Shown: positions 52,865-62,754 of the stretch, piece by piece
Layout: each line of letters opens with the position of its first letter
Numbering within the stretch: position 1 is the stretch's first letter
Source of the DNA: Leptobacterium flavescens
GTDB lineage: Bacteria; Bacteroidota; Bacteroidia; Flavobacteriales; Flavobacteriaceae
Reading direction: 5' to 3'
DNA length: 64,000 nucleotides
Assembly (NCBI RefSeq): GCF_010671605.1
Contig: NZ_JAABOO010000001.1
Coordinates: 1,240,001 to 1,304,000, forward strand
Notes under the pieces: generated by a model
Told to the model about the DNA's origin: nothing
The model's database searches: none
The model's input: the letters and a program-made list of their open reading frames with translations, nothing else
Position numbers and translations under genes: made by a program

Positions 52865-54661
52865 ATGGCGATGCAATTGAAAAAATTCATAATACTAACA
52901 TTCTTATTTCTAGGCTTCCAGCTATCTGCTCAGAGTGATGCTCTGGCCAGGCAATATTTTGAGGACGGGGCTTTTGAAAAAGCCGCTCTGTACTACAAGA
53001 AGCTCTACGATAAGAAACCTCAGCGAATAGACTACCTTCAATACCTGGTTGAATGTTACCAGCAACTTGAAAAATACGACCAGGTTGAAGCCCTGCTTCT
53101 CCCAAAAGTAAAATTACCTAACTTCTCTCCCAGCTTCCTGGTAGAACTGGGTTATAATTACACTTTGCAACGAAAAGAGGAAGAAGCTCATAAGTATTAC
53201 GAAATGGCAATAGCAAGGATAGATCTTAATCCCGGTTATGCCTTTGTGGTAGGTAACAGTTTTAAGAGGAAATCTCTATTGGATTATGCCTTGAAAACGT
53301 ATCAGAGATCGATGGAGCTAAAACCAAACAACAATCTCAATCTGGAAATTGCCAGGATATACGGAGAAAAAGGAGAGATCGAAAAGATGTTTGGCAGCTA
53401 CCTCGAACTGATCAGTAAGAATAAAGTTTATCAACCTAATATCCTCAGAAATATAAGTCAGTTTATCGGGGAAGATCCGCGGGAAGAAAACAATATCCTG
53501 TTTAAAAGGGTCTTACTTAAAAAATTACAGACAGATCCCGATGTTCTGTGGAATGAACTATTGAGTTGGCTTTTTATCCAGCAAAAACAATATAAAAGTG
53601 CCTTTGTACAGGAGAGAGCTATTTTAAGACGTGCAGAGATCTACGACATACAAAGGATCATTAACCTCGGGCTGACCTGCCTGGACAATGACGATCTTAA
53701 AACAGCAAAAGAGATCTTTGAATACGTTATTGAAAACAGCAATGACAGGTCCATTCAGTTAAGGGCACATCTGTATATTCTGGAATTCGAACTGAAACAA
53801 GCGCCTCCGAAGGATTATGCAAAGATTGAAGAGCAATATAAAGTGCTTATTCAGGAGTTCGGGGTCTATCCCGAAACCCTCGGACTGCAAACTGCCTATG
53901 CCAAATTCCTGGCATTCTATAAAGACGAAACCGATACGGCGCAGCGCCTTCTCAAAGAAAGTCTTGAGCTTCCTTTAAATCGTTTTCAGCAGGCAAGCGT
54001 CAAAACAACCCTGGCAGATATCCTGGTTTACGATGAAAAGTTCAATCAGGCTTTGATCTACTATTCCCAGGTCCAGAAATCACTTAAGAATCATGTTATC
54101 GCGCAGACCGCCCGTTTTAAAGTGGCAAAAACCAGTTTTTATAAAGGCGATTTTGACTGGTCGCTTACGCAATTAAAAGTGTTGCGTTCCTCCACTACCC
54201 AGCTTATTGCCAACGACGCCATGCAGCTGAGTTTACTGATCTCCGATAATTCTCTGGAAGATTCTACCCAGACAGCTTTAAAGATATTTGCAAAAGCCGA
54301 TCTGCTTGCCTATCAGAACAAGAACAGGAAAGCTATAGATCTGCTGGAAAAAATACTGGTCGACCATAAAGGAGAAAGTATTGAAGACGAAGCCCTTCTA
54401 AGGCAGGGAAAATTACTGGAAGCCGAAAAACAATACGACAAGGCAAGACTCAACTATATAAAGATCCTCGAATTCTTCGGTACCGATATCCTTGCAGACG
54501 ATGCTCTCTACGCTTTGGGTGAGCTCTATAGCAACTACCTGGATGATCCCGAAAAGGCCAAAGAATTTTACGAACGTATTATCCTGAATCACGGCGATAG
54601 CATTTTTGCGGTTGAAGCCAGGAAAAAATACAGGAAACTGCGGGGAGACGCTATAAATTGA
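52865..54661 (+). CDS. Exported tetratricopeptide repeat protein
   Basis: A 598-residue protein with a signal peptide (LKKFIILTFLFLGFQLSAQ), so periplasmic or outer-membrane associated. Many TPR units span the whole length (e.g. RQYFEDGAFEKAALYYKKLY, then ALKTYQRSMELKPNN and ALYALGELYSNYLDDPEKAKE). No enzyme domain. TPR proteins of this kind serve as scaffolds. ATG at 52865; a second ATG two codons on (52871) is equally possible. Single gene between a terminator and a minisatellite. Confidence 0.85.
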   Translation: MAMQLKKFIILTFLFLGFQLSAQSDALARQYFEDGAFEKAALYYKKLYDKKPQRIDYLQYLVECYQQLEKYDQVEALLLPKVKLPNFSPSFLVELGYNYTLQRKEEEAHKYYEMAIARIDLNPGYAFVVGNSFKRKSLLDYALKTYQRSMELKPNNNLNLEIARIYGEKGEIEKMFGSYLELISKNKVYQPNILRNISQFIGEDPREENNILFKRVLLKKLQTDPDVLWNELLSWLFIQQKQYKSAFVQERAILRRAEIYDIQRIINLGLTCLDNDDLKTAKEIFEYVIENSNDRSIQLRAHLYILEFELKQAPPKDYAKIEEQYKVLIQEFGVYPETLGLQTAYAKFLAFYKDETDTAQRLLKESLELPLNRFQQASVKTTLADILVYDEKFNQALIYYSQVQKSLKNHVIAQTARFKVAKTSFYKGDFDWSLTQLKVLRSSTTQLIANDAMQLSLLISDNSLEDSTQTALKIFAKADLLAYQNKNRKAIDLLEKILVDHKGESIEDEALLRQGKLLEAEKQYDKARLNYIKILEFFGTDILADDALYALGELYSNYLDDPEKAKEFYERIILNHGDSIFAVEARKKYRKLRGDAIN

Positions 54662-54845
54662 TAGTTGGTGGTTGATCGTTGATGGTTGTTCGTTGATGGT
54701 TGATGGTTGTTTGTTGATCGTTGGTGGTTAATTTTCCGAAACATTCCGCATTTAATCTTAACCGAAAGCCAACAACTAGATCCCAACAACAAACAACTAA
54801 ACTCTAACAACCAACAACTAAATCCTAACAACCAAAAGCTAAAAC
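54662..54845. repeat. Inverted minisatellite cluster
   Basis: The left half has irregular TTGATGGTTGTTCG-like units (54662-54730); the right half (about 54765-54845) has the complementary CAACAACTAAATCCTAACAACC type. Between them is about 35 bases of unique sequence. The two halves could fold into a long imperfect hairpin. No gene. Confidence 0.75.
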
Positions 54846-54874
54846 ATCAATTCTTTTTTTCATTTATTAAGGTG

Positions 54875-54882
54875 TACCTTTG
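54875..54882 (+). promoter_or_regulatory. Promoter -7 box of the DUF4286 gene (TACCTTTG)
   Basis: A perfect TAnnTTTG, 27 bases before the ATG at 54910. Confidence 0.65.
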
Positions 54883-54909
54883 TAGCCTTATAAATCCAAA
54901 ACGATCTTC

Positions 54910-55221
54910 ATGTACATTTACAATGTTACCATTAATATAGATGAATCGGTACACGACGAATGGTTCAGCTGGATGAAGGATATTCATATTCCGGATATGC
55001 TGGCAACGGGTAAGTTTTCCAATGCAAGGATCCTTAAAGTTCTTGTGGAAGAAGAAATGGGAGGCATTACCTATTCTGTTCAGTACATAACCGACAGTAA
55101 AAAGACCCTCGAAAGATATTATGCAGAAGATGCGCCCAGGATGCGTCAGGATGGGGTAAACCGTTTTCGTGATAAGTTTGTGGCATTCAGGACAGAACTG
55201 GAAATAATAAGTGAACACTAA
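54910..55221 (+). CDS. DUF4286 family protein
   Basis: A 103-residue protein (MYIYNVTINIDESVHDEWFS, IHIPDMLATGKFSNARILKV) that matches DUF4286, a small ferredoxin-fold-like family common in Bacteroidota and of unknown role. No signal peptide. It heads a run of tightly packed genes (membrane protein, rsmA, mgtE). Confidence 0.88.
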   Translation: MYIYNVTINIDESVHDEWFSWMKDIHIPDMLATGKFSNARILKVLVEEEMGGITYSVQYITDSKKTLERYYAEDAPRMRQDGVNRFRDKFVAFRTELEIISEH

Positions 55222-55222
55222 A

Positions 55223-55636
55223 ATGGCAAAGCAATACAAGGCAACCAATTTCTATTATTTTAAAATGGTGTTGATCATTTTGCTCATCGCCCTGGTATAC
55301 TTCCTGTATACAGCTGTTTTTGCAGCTTTATTGAATTTCGGAAGGATCTCAAATATCATTATCGCTTCTGTTTTCGGGATTGTAGGCTTATTTGCCATTT
55401 TTATAGTGATCCTGTCCAACAAACCCGTTATTATCTTCGAAGACGAAGCAATAATATATCGTTATAAGAAGATCTTCTTTTCAGATATCGCTTCTTTTCA
55501 CCCTGCTAGAGGCGGAAGTGAACCCTATATAATTACCAAAGGTCAAAAAAGAGTGGATCTCGAACTGTCCTGGCTTACCAAGAAAGACAGGGATGAGATC
55601 GAGGCAACCCTTCAATCGATTTTAAAGAATGAGTAA
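55223..55636 (+). CDS. Small membrane protein with PH-like domain
   Basis: A 137-residue protein. Two membrane helices (about 14-38 and 48-66: [40 protein letters not shown]) and a C-terminal beta-rich part ([20 protein letters not shown]) resembling the PH-like fold of small bacterial STM3941-type proteins. The ATG at 55223 is two bases after the DUF4286 stop; a GTG at 55211 would overlap it. The stop overlaps rsmA by eight bases. Function unknown. Confidence 0.75.
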   Translation: MAKQYKATNFYYFKMVLIILLIALVYFLYTAVFAALLNFGRISNIIIASVFGIVGLFAIFIVILSNKPVIIFEDEAIIYRYKKIFFSDIASFHPARGGSEPYIITKGQKRVDLELSWLTKKDRDEIEATLQSILKNE

Positions 55637-56408
55637 AGTACGTGCCAAAAAACACCTGGGACAGCATTTTCTCAACGACGAGAATATCGCCGAAAAAATA
55701 GCGGACTCGCTGAGCCTGGAAGGTTATAAAACGGTGCTGGAAATCGGCCCGGGAATGGGAGTACTTACCAAATACCTTCTTAAAAAACCGTTTACCACCT
55801 ATGTGGTTGAGATCGATACCGAATCTGTAGATTATTTAAGGGCTAATTATCTTCAATTGTCCGATCGGATCATTTCCGAAGATTTCCTGAAATACGACCT
55901 GAAAAAAGTATTTAAAGACGAACCTTTTGCAATTATCGGGAACTTCCCATACAATATTTCCTCTCAGATAGTTTTTAAAATGCTCGAGATGAGAGAGCAG
56001 GTTCCGGAATTTTCCGGGATGTTCCAGAAAGAAGTTGCCGAAAGGATCTGCGAGCAGAAAGGAAGTAAAACTTACGGGATCCTTTCCGTGCTTGTGCAGG
56101 CTTTTTACGATGCAGAGTATTTGTTTACAGTATCGGAGCATGTTTTTTCCCCTCCCCCTAAAGTAAAATCGGGAGTACTTCGTCTAAAAAGAAAAGAAGA
56201 CTATCATCTGAATTGCGATGAATCCTTGTTCTTCAGGGTTGTAAAATCTGCTTTTAACCAAAGGCGGAAAACACTTCGTAACAGTTTAAAAACTTTTAAT
56301 CTTTCCGATAATTTAAAAGAAGATACTATCTTTGGGCAGCGTCCGGAACAGTTGAATGTTCAGGATTTTATAGAGCTAACACAGAAGATAGAAAATGACA
56401 CCGTTTAA
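55629..56408 (+). CDS. rsmA: 16S rRNA dimethyladenosine transferase (KsgA)
   Basis: A 259-residue SAM-dependent enzyme that dimethylates A1518 and A1519 of 16S rRNA in late 30S assembly. Signatures: [18 protein letters not shown], motif [15 protein letters not shown], the catalytic [12 protein letters not shown], and [14 protein letters not shown] near the C-terminus. Full length. It overlaps both neighbours (eight bases with the membrane protein gene, 14 with mgtE). Confidence 0.97.
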   Translation: MSKVRAKKHLGQHFLNDENIAEKIADSLSLEGYKTVLEIGPGMGVLTKYLLKKPFTTYVVEIDTESVDYLRANYLQLSDRIISEDFLKYDLKKVFKDEPFAIIGNFPYNISSQIVFKMLEMREQVPEFSGMFQKEVAERICEQKGSKTYGILSVLVQAFYDAEYLFTVSEHVFSPPPKVKSGVLRLKRKEDYHLNCDESLFFRVVKSAFNQRRKTLRNSLKTFNLSDNLKEDTIFGQRPEQLNVQDFIELTQKIENDTV

Positions 56409-57750
56409 ACTCAGCAAAGAACTCATTGAGCATATAGAACAGCTCATTGAAAACAAAAGCAATACTGCGCTCCTGGATTTACTTGGAGAAGTGCACTATG
56501 CTGATATTGCTGAAATTGTAGACGAACTCGATCTTCCGGAAGCCACCTATCTCATCAAATTACTCGATAGTGATAAGACCTCGGATGTCCTTACCGAACT
56601 GGACGAAGATGTCAGGGAACGTATCCTTAAAAACCTTTCCAATGAGGAGATAGCGGGCGAATTACTGGAGCTGGATACCGATGATGCTGCCGATATTATT
56701 GCAGAGCTCCCCGAAGAAAGGGTACAGGAAGTTATCTCGAATATCGAGGATAAGGAGCACGCCAAGGATATTGTAGAACTCCTGAGGTACGATGAGAATT
56801 CTGCAGGGGGACTTATGGCAAAGGAGCTTGTAAAGGTGAATGAAAACTGGAACGTGCTTACCTGTGTCAAGGAAATGAGGGCTCAGGCCGAAAATGTAAC
56901 CCGTGTGCATTCCATTTATGTGGTTGACGACGACGATAAGTTAAAAGGGCGCCTGTCCCTTAAAGATCTGCTTACCACCTCAACCAAAACCCAGGTAAGC
57001 GAGGTATATATTCCAAAAGTAGATTATGTAAATGTTCATGACAAGGCTGAAGATGTTGCCAAAGTCATGTCGAAATATGACCTGGAAGCTATTCCCGTAA
57101 TAGATGAAATGGGGCGTTTGGTAGGAAGGATTACCATCGATGATATTGTAGATGTTATTAAGGAAGAAGCAGAGAAAGATTATCAGCTTGCTGCGGGTAT
57201 TACACAGGAAGTAGAAGCCGATGATAATATCTGGCAACTCACACGTGCACGCCTGCCATGGCTGGTACTGGGACTTCTCGGAGGACTGGGAAGTGTTTTT
57301 ATCATGGAAGGCTTTGAGGAAGCTCTTAACGAATACAAAGAACTCTTCTTTTTTACACCACTCATTGCGGCGATGGCCGGAAACGTAGGGGTACAGTCGA
57401 GTGCGATTATCGTTCAGGGTCTTGCTAATGATGTTGTAAAGGGAAGCCTTTTAAACCGTTTACTCAAAGAAGTGGGTTTAAGCCTGATCAACGGAAGTGC
57501 TCTGGCCATTCTCGTGATTATTTTCGGGTTTTTTATAGATGATATAGGACTGAGGTTCAGCCTTACCATAGCGGTCTCTATGATGTCTGTGATCATTGTT
57601 GCCGCCCTGATCGGGACTTTTGTACCGATCATACTGGATAAAAGAGGGATAGACCCGGCCATTGCCACCGGCCCCTTTATTACCACCAGTAACGATATTT
57701 TCGGGATTTTCCTTTTCTTCTACCTCGCAAAATTAATCCTCGGTTTTTAA
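56395..57750 (+). CDS. mgtE: Magnesium transporter MgtE
   Basis: A 451-residue inner-membrane Mg2+ channel. Cytoplasmic N domain (about 15-130, with [20 protein letters not shown]), two CBS domains (about 135-255) that sense cytoplasmic Mg2+, a connecting helix, and five membrane helices (about 285-450) including [17 protein letters not shown] and the pore segment with [18 protein letters not shown]. It overlaps the end of rsmA. The arrangement with rsmA is frequent in Bacteroidota. Confidence 0.96.
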   Translation: MTPFKLSKELIEHIEQLIENKSNTALLDLLGEVHYADIAEIVDELDLPEATYLIKLLDSDKTSDVLTELDEDVRERILKNLSNEEIAGELLELDTDDAADIIAELPEERVQEVISNIEDKEHAKDIVELLRYDENSAGGLMAKELVKVNENWNVLTCVKEMRAQAENVTRVHSIYVVDDDDKLKGRLSLKDLLTTSTKTQVSEVYIPKVDYVNVHDKAEDVAKVMSKYDLEAIPVIDEMGRLVGRITIDDIVDVIKEEAEKDYQLAAGITQEVEADDNIWQLTRARLPWLVLGLLGGLGSVFIMEGFEEALNEYKELFFFTPLIAAMAGNVGVQSSAIIVQGLANDVVKGSLLNRLLKEVGLSLINGSALAILVIIFGFFIDDIGLRFSLTIAVSMMSVIIVAALIGTFVPIILDKRGIDPAIATGPFITTSNDIFGIFLFFYLAKLILGF

Positions 57751-57759
57751 TTTAGAGTG

Positions 57760-58278
57760 ATGAATATTGAGATCAGAAAAGCCAACCCGAACGATGCTAC
57801 GCTTATTGCACTCCTTGGGCAGGTAACTTTTGATGATACCTTCGGAGATCTGTTCAGAGACCGGCAGGATGTACTGGATTATATGGATCGCACCTTCTCT
57901 GTTCCCAAGATCAGGTCTTCTTTACAAAAGGACAATAATGTTTTCTGGATAGCATTTGCCAATGAATTACCGGTAGGCTATGCCAAGTTAAAAAAGATAA
58001 GCCCTCTGGAAGGTGATGCCGATATTAAAAGCGCTCAGCTTCAGAAAATATACGTACTCAAAGATTATCTTGCCCTTAAGATAGGAAGCAAATTGCAACA
58101 GGAGGCCATTCGGGAAGCCGCAAATTCCGGGGCGGATATTTTATGGCTTTCGGTTTTACATACCAATAACAGGGCCATACATTTTTATAATAAGCATAAA
58201 TTTGTAGAAAAGGGAAAACACCATTTTACGATCGGAAAGGAAGATTTTGAGTTTAATATAATGATGCTTCATTTGTAA
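57760..58278 (+). CDS. GNAT-family N-acetyltransferase
   Basis: A 172-residue acetyltransferase (MNIEIRKANPNDATLIALLG). The acetyl-CoA site is the LQKIYVLKDYLALKIGSKLQ segment, a variant of Q/RxxGxG/A, and the closing NNRAIHFYNKHKFVEKGKHH is typical. The acceptor is unknown (amines, spermidine or protein termini are possible). ATG at 57760, one codon inside a GTG start; it begins nine bases after mgtE. Confidence 0.88.
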   Translation: MNIEIRKANPNDATLIALLGQVTFDDTFGDLFRDRQDVLDYMDRTFSVPKIRSSLQKDNNVFWIAFANELPVGYAKLKKISPLEGDADIKSAQLQKIYVLKDYLALKIGSKLQQEAIREAANSGADILWLSVLHTNNRAIHFYNKHKFVEKGKHHFTIGKEDFEFNIMMLHL

Positions 58279-58345
58279 TATTTAGATTACATTTTTAAAA
58301 GTAATCAAAACTTAATATATTAGTCTTGTAAAAATTAACTGACCA

Positions 58346-60451
58346 ATGACTGATAAAAATTTCTACCCTGAAAGCCCTTCGATCAACAGAAAAAATTATA
58401 CCAGAATTAGCTCCAGTTACCAAAACAATGTAATGGTAGTTCTGCTAGGTATCATTTTATTTTTCCTCTTATACTTTTCTGCTCTGGTGGCTTCCTTCTA
58501 TCTAATTTACCTGGCTATTAGTTACGATATGGGTCCATCAATCAACAAATTTACCATTCTCCTAAAAATAGGAACTATAGGAATGAGTGTAATGTTTTCC
58601 CTTTTTATGCTAAAGTTTTTGTTCAAAAAGCAAAATTTTAATACTCCACTTAATATTGAAATAACTAAAGATGAACACCCCAAACTTTTTAATTTTATTA
58701 AAATACTTAGTCAGGAAACTAATGCTCCATTTCCTAAAAAAGTTTACCTAAATCATGAGATTAACGCTTCAGTATTTTATAACAGTACCATCCTAAGTCT
58801 TTTTCTACCTGTCAAAAAGAATTTATTGATAGGTTTAGGTCTGGTGAATAGTTTAAATCTATCCGAATTTAAAGCAGTATTGGCTCATGAATTTGGTCAT
58901 TTTTCACAAAGTAGTATGCGATTGGGAAGTTATGTATATATGACCAACCATATTATTTACAGTATGGTATATGATACAGATAAATGGGATGAAACATTCG
59001 AATCCTGGAAGCACTCCAATATACAACTAGCTATTTTTGCCTGGCTCTTAGCTCCTATAATATGGATTACAAGGCAGTTAATGGTAATAATCTATCAGGG
59101 AATTAACATTTTACAATCCTCATTATCCCGTCAAATGGAATATCATGCCGATTTGGTAGCCGTCAGTGTTACAGGAAGTGATGCTATAGTTAACAGTTTG
59201 TATAAATTAAATACTCATTCTCAAACAATGAGTTTTGCCTGGGAGCATGTCAATTCTGCTACACATAACAAAATTTACACCTCTAATCTATTTTATCATC
59301 AAACTGAAGCCTACAACTATTTGAAAAAATCAAATAAAGAGTTTAGAGAATCTCTTTTAGAAAACCAAAAATCAGATCGCATTTTTGTAAAGGATGATTT
59401 AGCTGGTATTCCTGCTATGTATAGTTCACACCCCTCCGGGTATAAAAGAGAAAATAATGCTAAAAAAGACTATATAAAAGGTATAGAGGATAACAGATCT
59501 CCTTGGATCCTATTTAATGAGCCTGAAAAAATATGTGAAAAAATCACTCAAAATCTTTTAAAAATTAGCTTAGAGCTACCCGACGCGGTCGAATTTACTC
59601 CTGCAAAAAAAGTTGAAGAATTTATTCAATCCGAAATTTCGGAAACCCAATTTAGCGAAACATATTTGGGCACATATAATAGTCGTTTTCTGTCTGAATT
59701 TGACATTAATGAAACCGACAAATATGCTAAGGCTTATAAAATAAATCCGGAGAACGCATCAGCAATTATTTCAGAAATGCTCGATGTTACGCTCAAAGAA
59801 AGGGCCCTTCATGAAACAAAAACCTCAGAAGATCTCACTCTTTTAAATGATATCATTACAAATACAAATAAGAACAAGAACTTTATTTACAACGGGATAA
59901 GTTATCATAAAAAAGATGCACAGCAATTATTTGAGGAGTTGCTAAAAGCAATAGATCAGGATCAGTGGTACGATGGGTTTGACAAGAAAATGTATACTGC
60001 ACATGTTTTGCTTGCTGACCCTATTAAAAAACAGGAATTGAAAGAGCGTTACAACTTTCAGATATCTTTTCAAAAATTTCATAAATCTGTAATAGAAATT
60101 CAAACAACACTACATGAAAAAGTAATAGAATTGCAAGGGGCTGGAACTTTATATGAGGACGACGTGAATCGATTTGCCTTGGATTTCCACCTTCTAAGAA
60201 ACCGATTTGCTTCTCTAATTGAAGATGTTAATCTTACTATGCCTCCTATGTCTAATATGAATAAGGTTAAATCGTTGAAAGAGTTTTTAAGTCCCGAAAA
60301 AGTTCCGGTGATCTCTTCAAATAATCTGGATGGTGAAAAATTAAATAAATTATTGTTACAAATAGAACAAACTGTATCCAAAACCCAAAGATTATATTTC
60401 AAGGGCTTAGGCAATATTCTTAACTTGCAAGAGGAAATCAGATCAAATTAA
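58346..60451 (+). CDS. Membrane-bound M48-family metallopeptidase, A+T-rich
   Basis: A 701-residue protein. Two membrane helices near the N-terminus (VMVVLLGIILFFLLYFSALV, LLKIGTIGMSVMFSLFML), then an M48 core with HEFGH at 181-185 (AVLAHEFGHFSQSSM), a further hydrophobic region (about 225-250) and a long helical C-terminal part of about 400 residues with no recognised domain. The size and M48 core followed by a large unknown domain resemble Bacteroidota M48 proteins of unknown substrate. Composition is clearly A+T-rich (16 of 60 G/C at 58621-58680) against the neighbouring dehydrogenase gene (33 of 60 at 61201-61260), a sign of possible transfer. Confidence 0.85.
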   Translation: MTDKNFYPESPSINRKNYTRISSSYQNNVMVVLLGIILFFLLYFSALVASFYLIYLAISYDMGPSINKFTILLKIGTIGMSVMFSLFMLKFLFKKQNFNTPLNIEITKDEHPKLFNFIKILSQETNAPFPKKVYLNHEINASVFYNSTILSLFLPVKKNLLIGLGLVNSLNLSEFKAVLAHEFGHFSQSSMRLGSYVYMTNHIIYSMVYDTDKWDETFESWKHSNIQLAIFAWLLAPIIWITRQLMVIIYQGINILQSSLSRQMEYHADLVAVSVTGSDAIVNSLYKLNTHSQTMSFAWEHVNSATHNKIYTSNLFYHQTEAYNYLKKSNKEFRESLLENQKSDRIFVKDDLAGIPAMYSSHPSGYKRENNAKKDYIKGIEDNRSPWILFNEPEKICEKITQNLLKISLELPDAVEFTPAKKVEEFIQSEISETQFSETYLGTYNSRFLSEFDINETDKYAKAYKINPENASAIISEMLDVTLKERALHETKTSEDLTLLNDIITNTNKNKNFIYNGISYHKKDAQQLFEELLKAIDQDQWYDGFDKKMYTAHVLLADPIKKQELKERYNFQISFQKFHKSVIEIQTTLHEKVIELQGAGTLYEDDVNRFALDFHLLRNRFASLIEDVNLTMPPMSNMNKVKSLKEFLSPEKVPVISSNNLDGEKLNKLLLQIEQTVSKTQRLYFKGLGNILNLQEEIRSN

Positions 60452-60457
60452 AACGCT

Positions 60458-60823
60458 ATGAAAACTATTAACATTAAAGAAAAGTATTCACTCTTCGACA
60501 AGCAATGGCATCCGCATCAGATAGCTACTGTAGATGATATGCAGGTAATCATTGCCAAGATCCAGGGAGAGTTCGTATGGCACAAACACGACCATGAAGA
60601 CGAATTGTTCCAGGTAATGAAAGGAACCCTGATCATGAAATTCAGGGATAAGACCGTTGAAGTAAATGAAGGAGAAATGATCGTAGTTCCCAAGGGAGTA
60701 GAACATTGTCCTGCTACCCGTGAAGGCGAAGAGGTTCATATCCTTCTGTTTGAAAAACTATCGGTAGCGCATACCGGAGATGTTGAGAGCGATATAACAG
60801 TTTCGGAATATCCTAAGATCTAA
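60458..60823 (+). CDS. Cupin domain protein
   Basis: A 121-residue single-domain cupin. Metal-site motifs: GEFVWHKHDHEDELFQVMKG (two His and Glu) and the second motif VPKGVEHCPATREGEEVHIL (His). Small cupins of this kind bind a metal and serve as enzymes or sensors; the substrate is not evident. It starts six bases after the M48 gene and is followed by a dehydrogenase after 16 bases. Confidence 0.88.
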   Translation: MKTINIKEKYSLFDKQWHPHQIATVDDMQVIIAKIQGEFVWHKHDHEDELFQVMKGTLIMKFRDKTVEVNEGEMIVVPKGVEHCPATREGEEVHILLFEKLSVAHTGDVESDITVSEYPKI

Positions 60824-60839
60824 TTTTTTTCCACTATCG

Positions 60840-61778
60840 ATGAAAGTACTTCACCTGGATACTAACCACCCTCTGTTAATCAACGGACTTCAGGCCCTGG
60901 GTTTTCAAAATGATGAAGACTACAGCTCCTCTAAGGAAGTGATCGAAGCCAAAATCCATGATTACGACGGGATCGTGATTCGCAGTCGTTTCCGGATCGA
61001 TCGTCAATTCCTGGATAAAGCCAAAAAACTGAAATTTATAGGGCGTGTAGGTGCCGGGCTGGAAAACATCGATTGTGATTATGCCGAAAGCAGGGGAATA
61101 AAGCTTATAGCTGCTCCCGAAGGCAATAGAAATGCAGTGGGAGAGCACGCCCTGGGAATGCTGCTCTCTCTCTTTAACAAACTTAACAAAGCAGATAAGG
61201 AAGTACGTCAGGGGATCTGGCTCCGAGAAGAGAATCGCGGACTGGAACTGGACGGAAAGACTGTGGGTATTATCGGTTATGGTAATATGGGAAAAGCCTT
61301 TGCCAGAAAGCTACGCGGTTTTGAAGTAGAAGTGCTCTGTTATGATATTCTCGAGGGTGTAGGTGATGAAAATGCAGTTCAGGTTTCCCTGGATACGCTT
61401 CAGGAAAAAACAGATATCCTGAGCTTACACACTCCTCAAACCCCGCTTACCGTAAACATGGTAAACGAAACCTTTATCAATGGTTTTAAAAAGGATTTCT
61501 GGCTGATCAATACCGCCAGAGGAAAAAGTGTGGTTACCCGTGATCTTAACCAGGCCCTCAGGTCCGGGAAAATTAAAGGTGCCGGCCTCGATGTCCTTGA
61601 ATATGAAAAATCTTCCTTTGAAAATCTGTTTGCCAAAAATGAACTTCCCGAAGATTTCCGCCAGCTGATAGAAAATGAAAATGTAATTCTCTCTCCGCAT
61701 GTAGCGGGCTGGACAGTGGAAAGTAAGGAGAAGCTCGCTCAAACCATTTTAGATAAGGTACGGGATTCTTTTGGGTGA
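60840..61778 (+). CDS. D-3-phosphoglycerate/2-hydroxyacid dehydrogenase
   Basis: A 312-residue D-isomer-specific NAD-dependent dehydrogenase. NAD site GIIGYGNMGKAFARKL; catalytic Arg in LINTARGKSVV, Glu in the following helix region, and His in ILSPHVAGWTVES; substrate-loop RSRFRIDRQFLD, GRVGAGLENIDCDYAESRGI. The length without ACT domain fits a short SerA (first step of serine synthesis) or another 2-hydroxyacid reductase. SerA is likely but not proven, since no serC lies nearby. Confidence 0.88.
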   Translation: MKVLHLDTNHPLLINGLQALGFQNDEDYSSSKEVIEAKIHDYDGIVIRSRFRIDRQFLDKAKKLKFIGRVGAGLENIDCDYAESRGIKLIAAPEGNRNAVGEHALGMLLSLFNKLNKADKEVRQGIWLREENRGLELDGKTVGIIGYGNMGKAFARKLRGFEVEVLCYDILEGVGDENAVQVSLDTLQEKTDILSLHTPQTPLTVNMVNETFINGFKKDFWLINTARGKSVVTRDLNQALRSGKIKGAGLDVLEYEKSSFENLFAKNELPEDFRQLIENENVILSPHVAGWTVESKEKLAQTILDKVRDSFG

Positions 61779-62216
61779 ATTAAAGATTCCTGCCTACGCA
61801 GGAAATCGAAGATTCGGCGTAGCCAATGACAGCAAAATTTGTCAATTCGAGTGATCCCAAAAGGATTGTATCGAGAATCGAATTTTGTGTTTATCCTTTG
61901 TAATTGTTCTCGATACTTTTTCCTGCGGATTTAACCCTTCCGTCTTTAACGTAGGTGATATACAAATTCCCCTCCTGTCATCCTGAGCGCAGTCGAAGGA
62001 AAAGGAGGGGTGGTTCGTACACCTCTCTTGTTTTCTCCCTCCAGAGGAGAACGAAATCCCAAATTCCAAGCACCTAACTTCACCTCTCGACGAGCCTGTA
62101 TCGAGCGTAGTCGAGATGCTCGAGGTGACAAATCGAACAACCATCAACGAACAACGAACAACCAATTACCAAATCTCACATCTCAATACTCTATACTCAG
62201 TACTAAATACTAATAA
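61779..62216. repeat. Intergenic cluster of dispersed repeats
   Basis: Contents in order: a CCTGCCTACGCAGG hairpin (about 61791-61804); a GTATCGAGAA/TTCTCGATAC inverted pair (61867-61876 with 61906-61915); GTCATCCTGAGCGCAGTCGA, a block I recall as common in Bacteroidota; the CTCGACGAGCCTGTATCGAG palindrome (62086-62130, third copy of the block in the composite repeat); and AACAACCATCAACGAACAAC minisatellite (to about 62165). No gene is supported. Confidence 0.75.
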
Positions 62217-62238
62217 ATGATTTTCTTAAATTTAATTC

Positions 62239-62655
62239 GTGAAAAGAACCATATTCATTTTTACGATCCTTATTGTAGCTATACTTACACTTTTCCAGTT
62301 AAGTAAATACACTATTATTTCCGGCGATACTAAAATTGAAATGATCATTGGGGTCATTGCCATTGTATTTTTTGTGATCGGGGTGTATATGAACAAAAGA
62401 TCCCTTCACCGGAAACGACTGCCCGAAGGAAGTATCGATCATAAAAAAATAAAGGAACTCGGATTGAGCAAAAGAGAATGTGAGGTGCTTAATCAGATTG
62501 CAACGGGCCGTTCTAATCAGGAGATAGCTGAAAAGTTATTTGTCTCCGAAAGCACGGTAAAAACCCATGTGTCCAATATTCTTATGAAATTAGATGTAAA
62601 ACGGAGGACGCAGGCCGTTCAGAAAGCCAAAGAACTGCAAATCATAGCATTTTAA
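62239..62655 (+). CDS. Membrane-anchored LuxR-type HTH protein
   Basis: A 138-residue protein. Two membrane helices (about 5-22, 33-51) and a C-terminal LuxR/NarL DNA-binding domain (about 74-135; [40 protein letters not shown]). There is no receiver domain. Such small anchored LuxR proteins are common in Flavobacteriia; they may act at the membrane or after release. GTG start at 62239; a TAAATTTA box lies only a few bases upstream. A DUF4199 gene follows after 99 bases. Confidence 0.85.
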   Translation: MKRTIFIFTILIVAILTLFQLSKYTIISGDTKIEMIIGVIAIVFFVIGVYMNKRSLHRKRLPEGSIDHKKIKELGLSKRECEVLNQIATGRSNQEIAEKLFVSESTVKTHVSNILMKLDVKRRTQAVQKAKELQIIAF

Positions 62656-62709
62656 AGGCATTCCAACTAAAGTAGGAGTGTATTTGGTACTTTAGTATGA
62701 GTTCTTTTC

Positions 62710-62730
62710 AGGCCGGCCGGCCTAATTTTG
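62710..62730 (+). promoter_or_regulatory. GC palindrome next to a -7 box before the DUF4199 gene
   Basis: AGGCCGGCCGGCCT (62710-62723), a perfect 14-bp palindrome, runs directly into TAATTTTG (62723-62730), a perfect TAnnTTTG. A protein bound to the palindrome would block the promoter. Confidence 0.5.
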
Positions 62731-62754
62731 ACCTGAACATTAAAACGTATAATC

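Noticed and set aside
62010-62213. Open frames in the repeat cluster at 61842-62213 on both strands
   Set aside because: They are translations of CTCGAG-type palindromes and minisatellite units.
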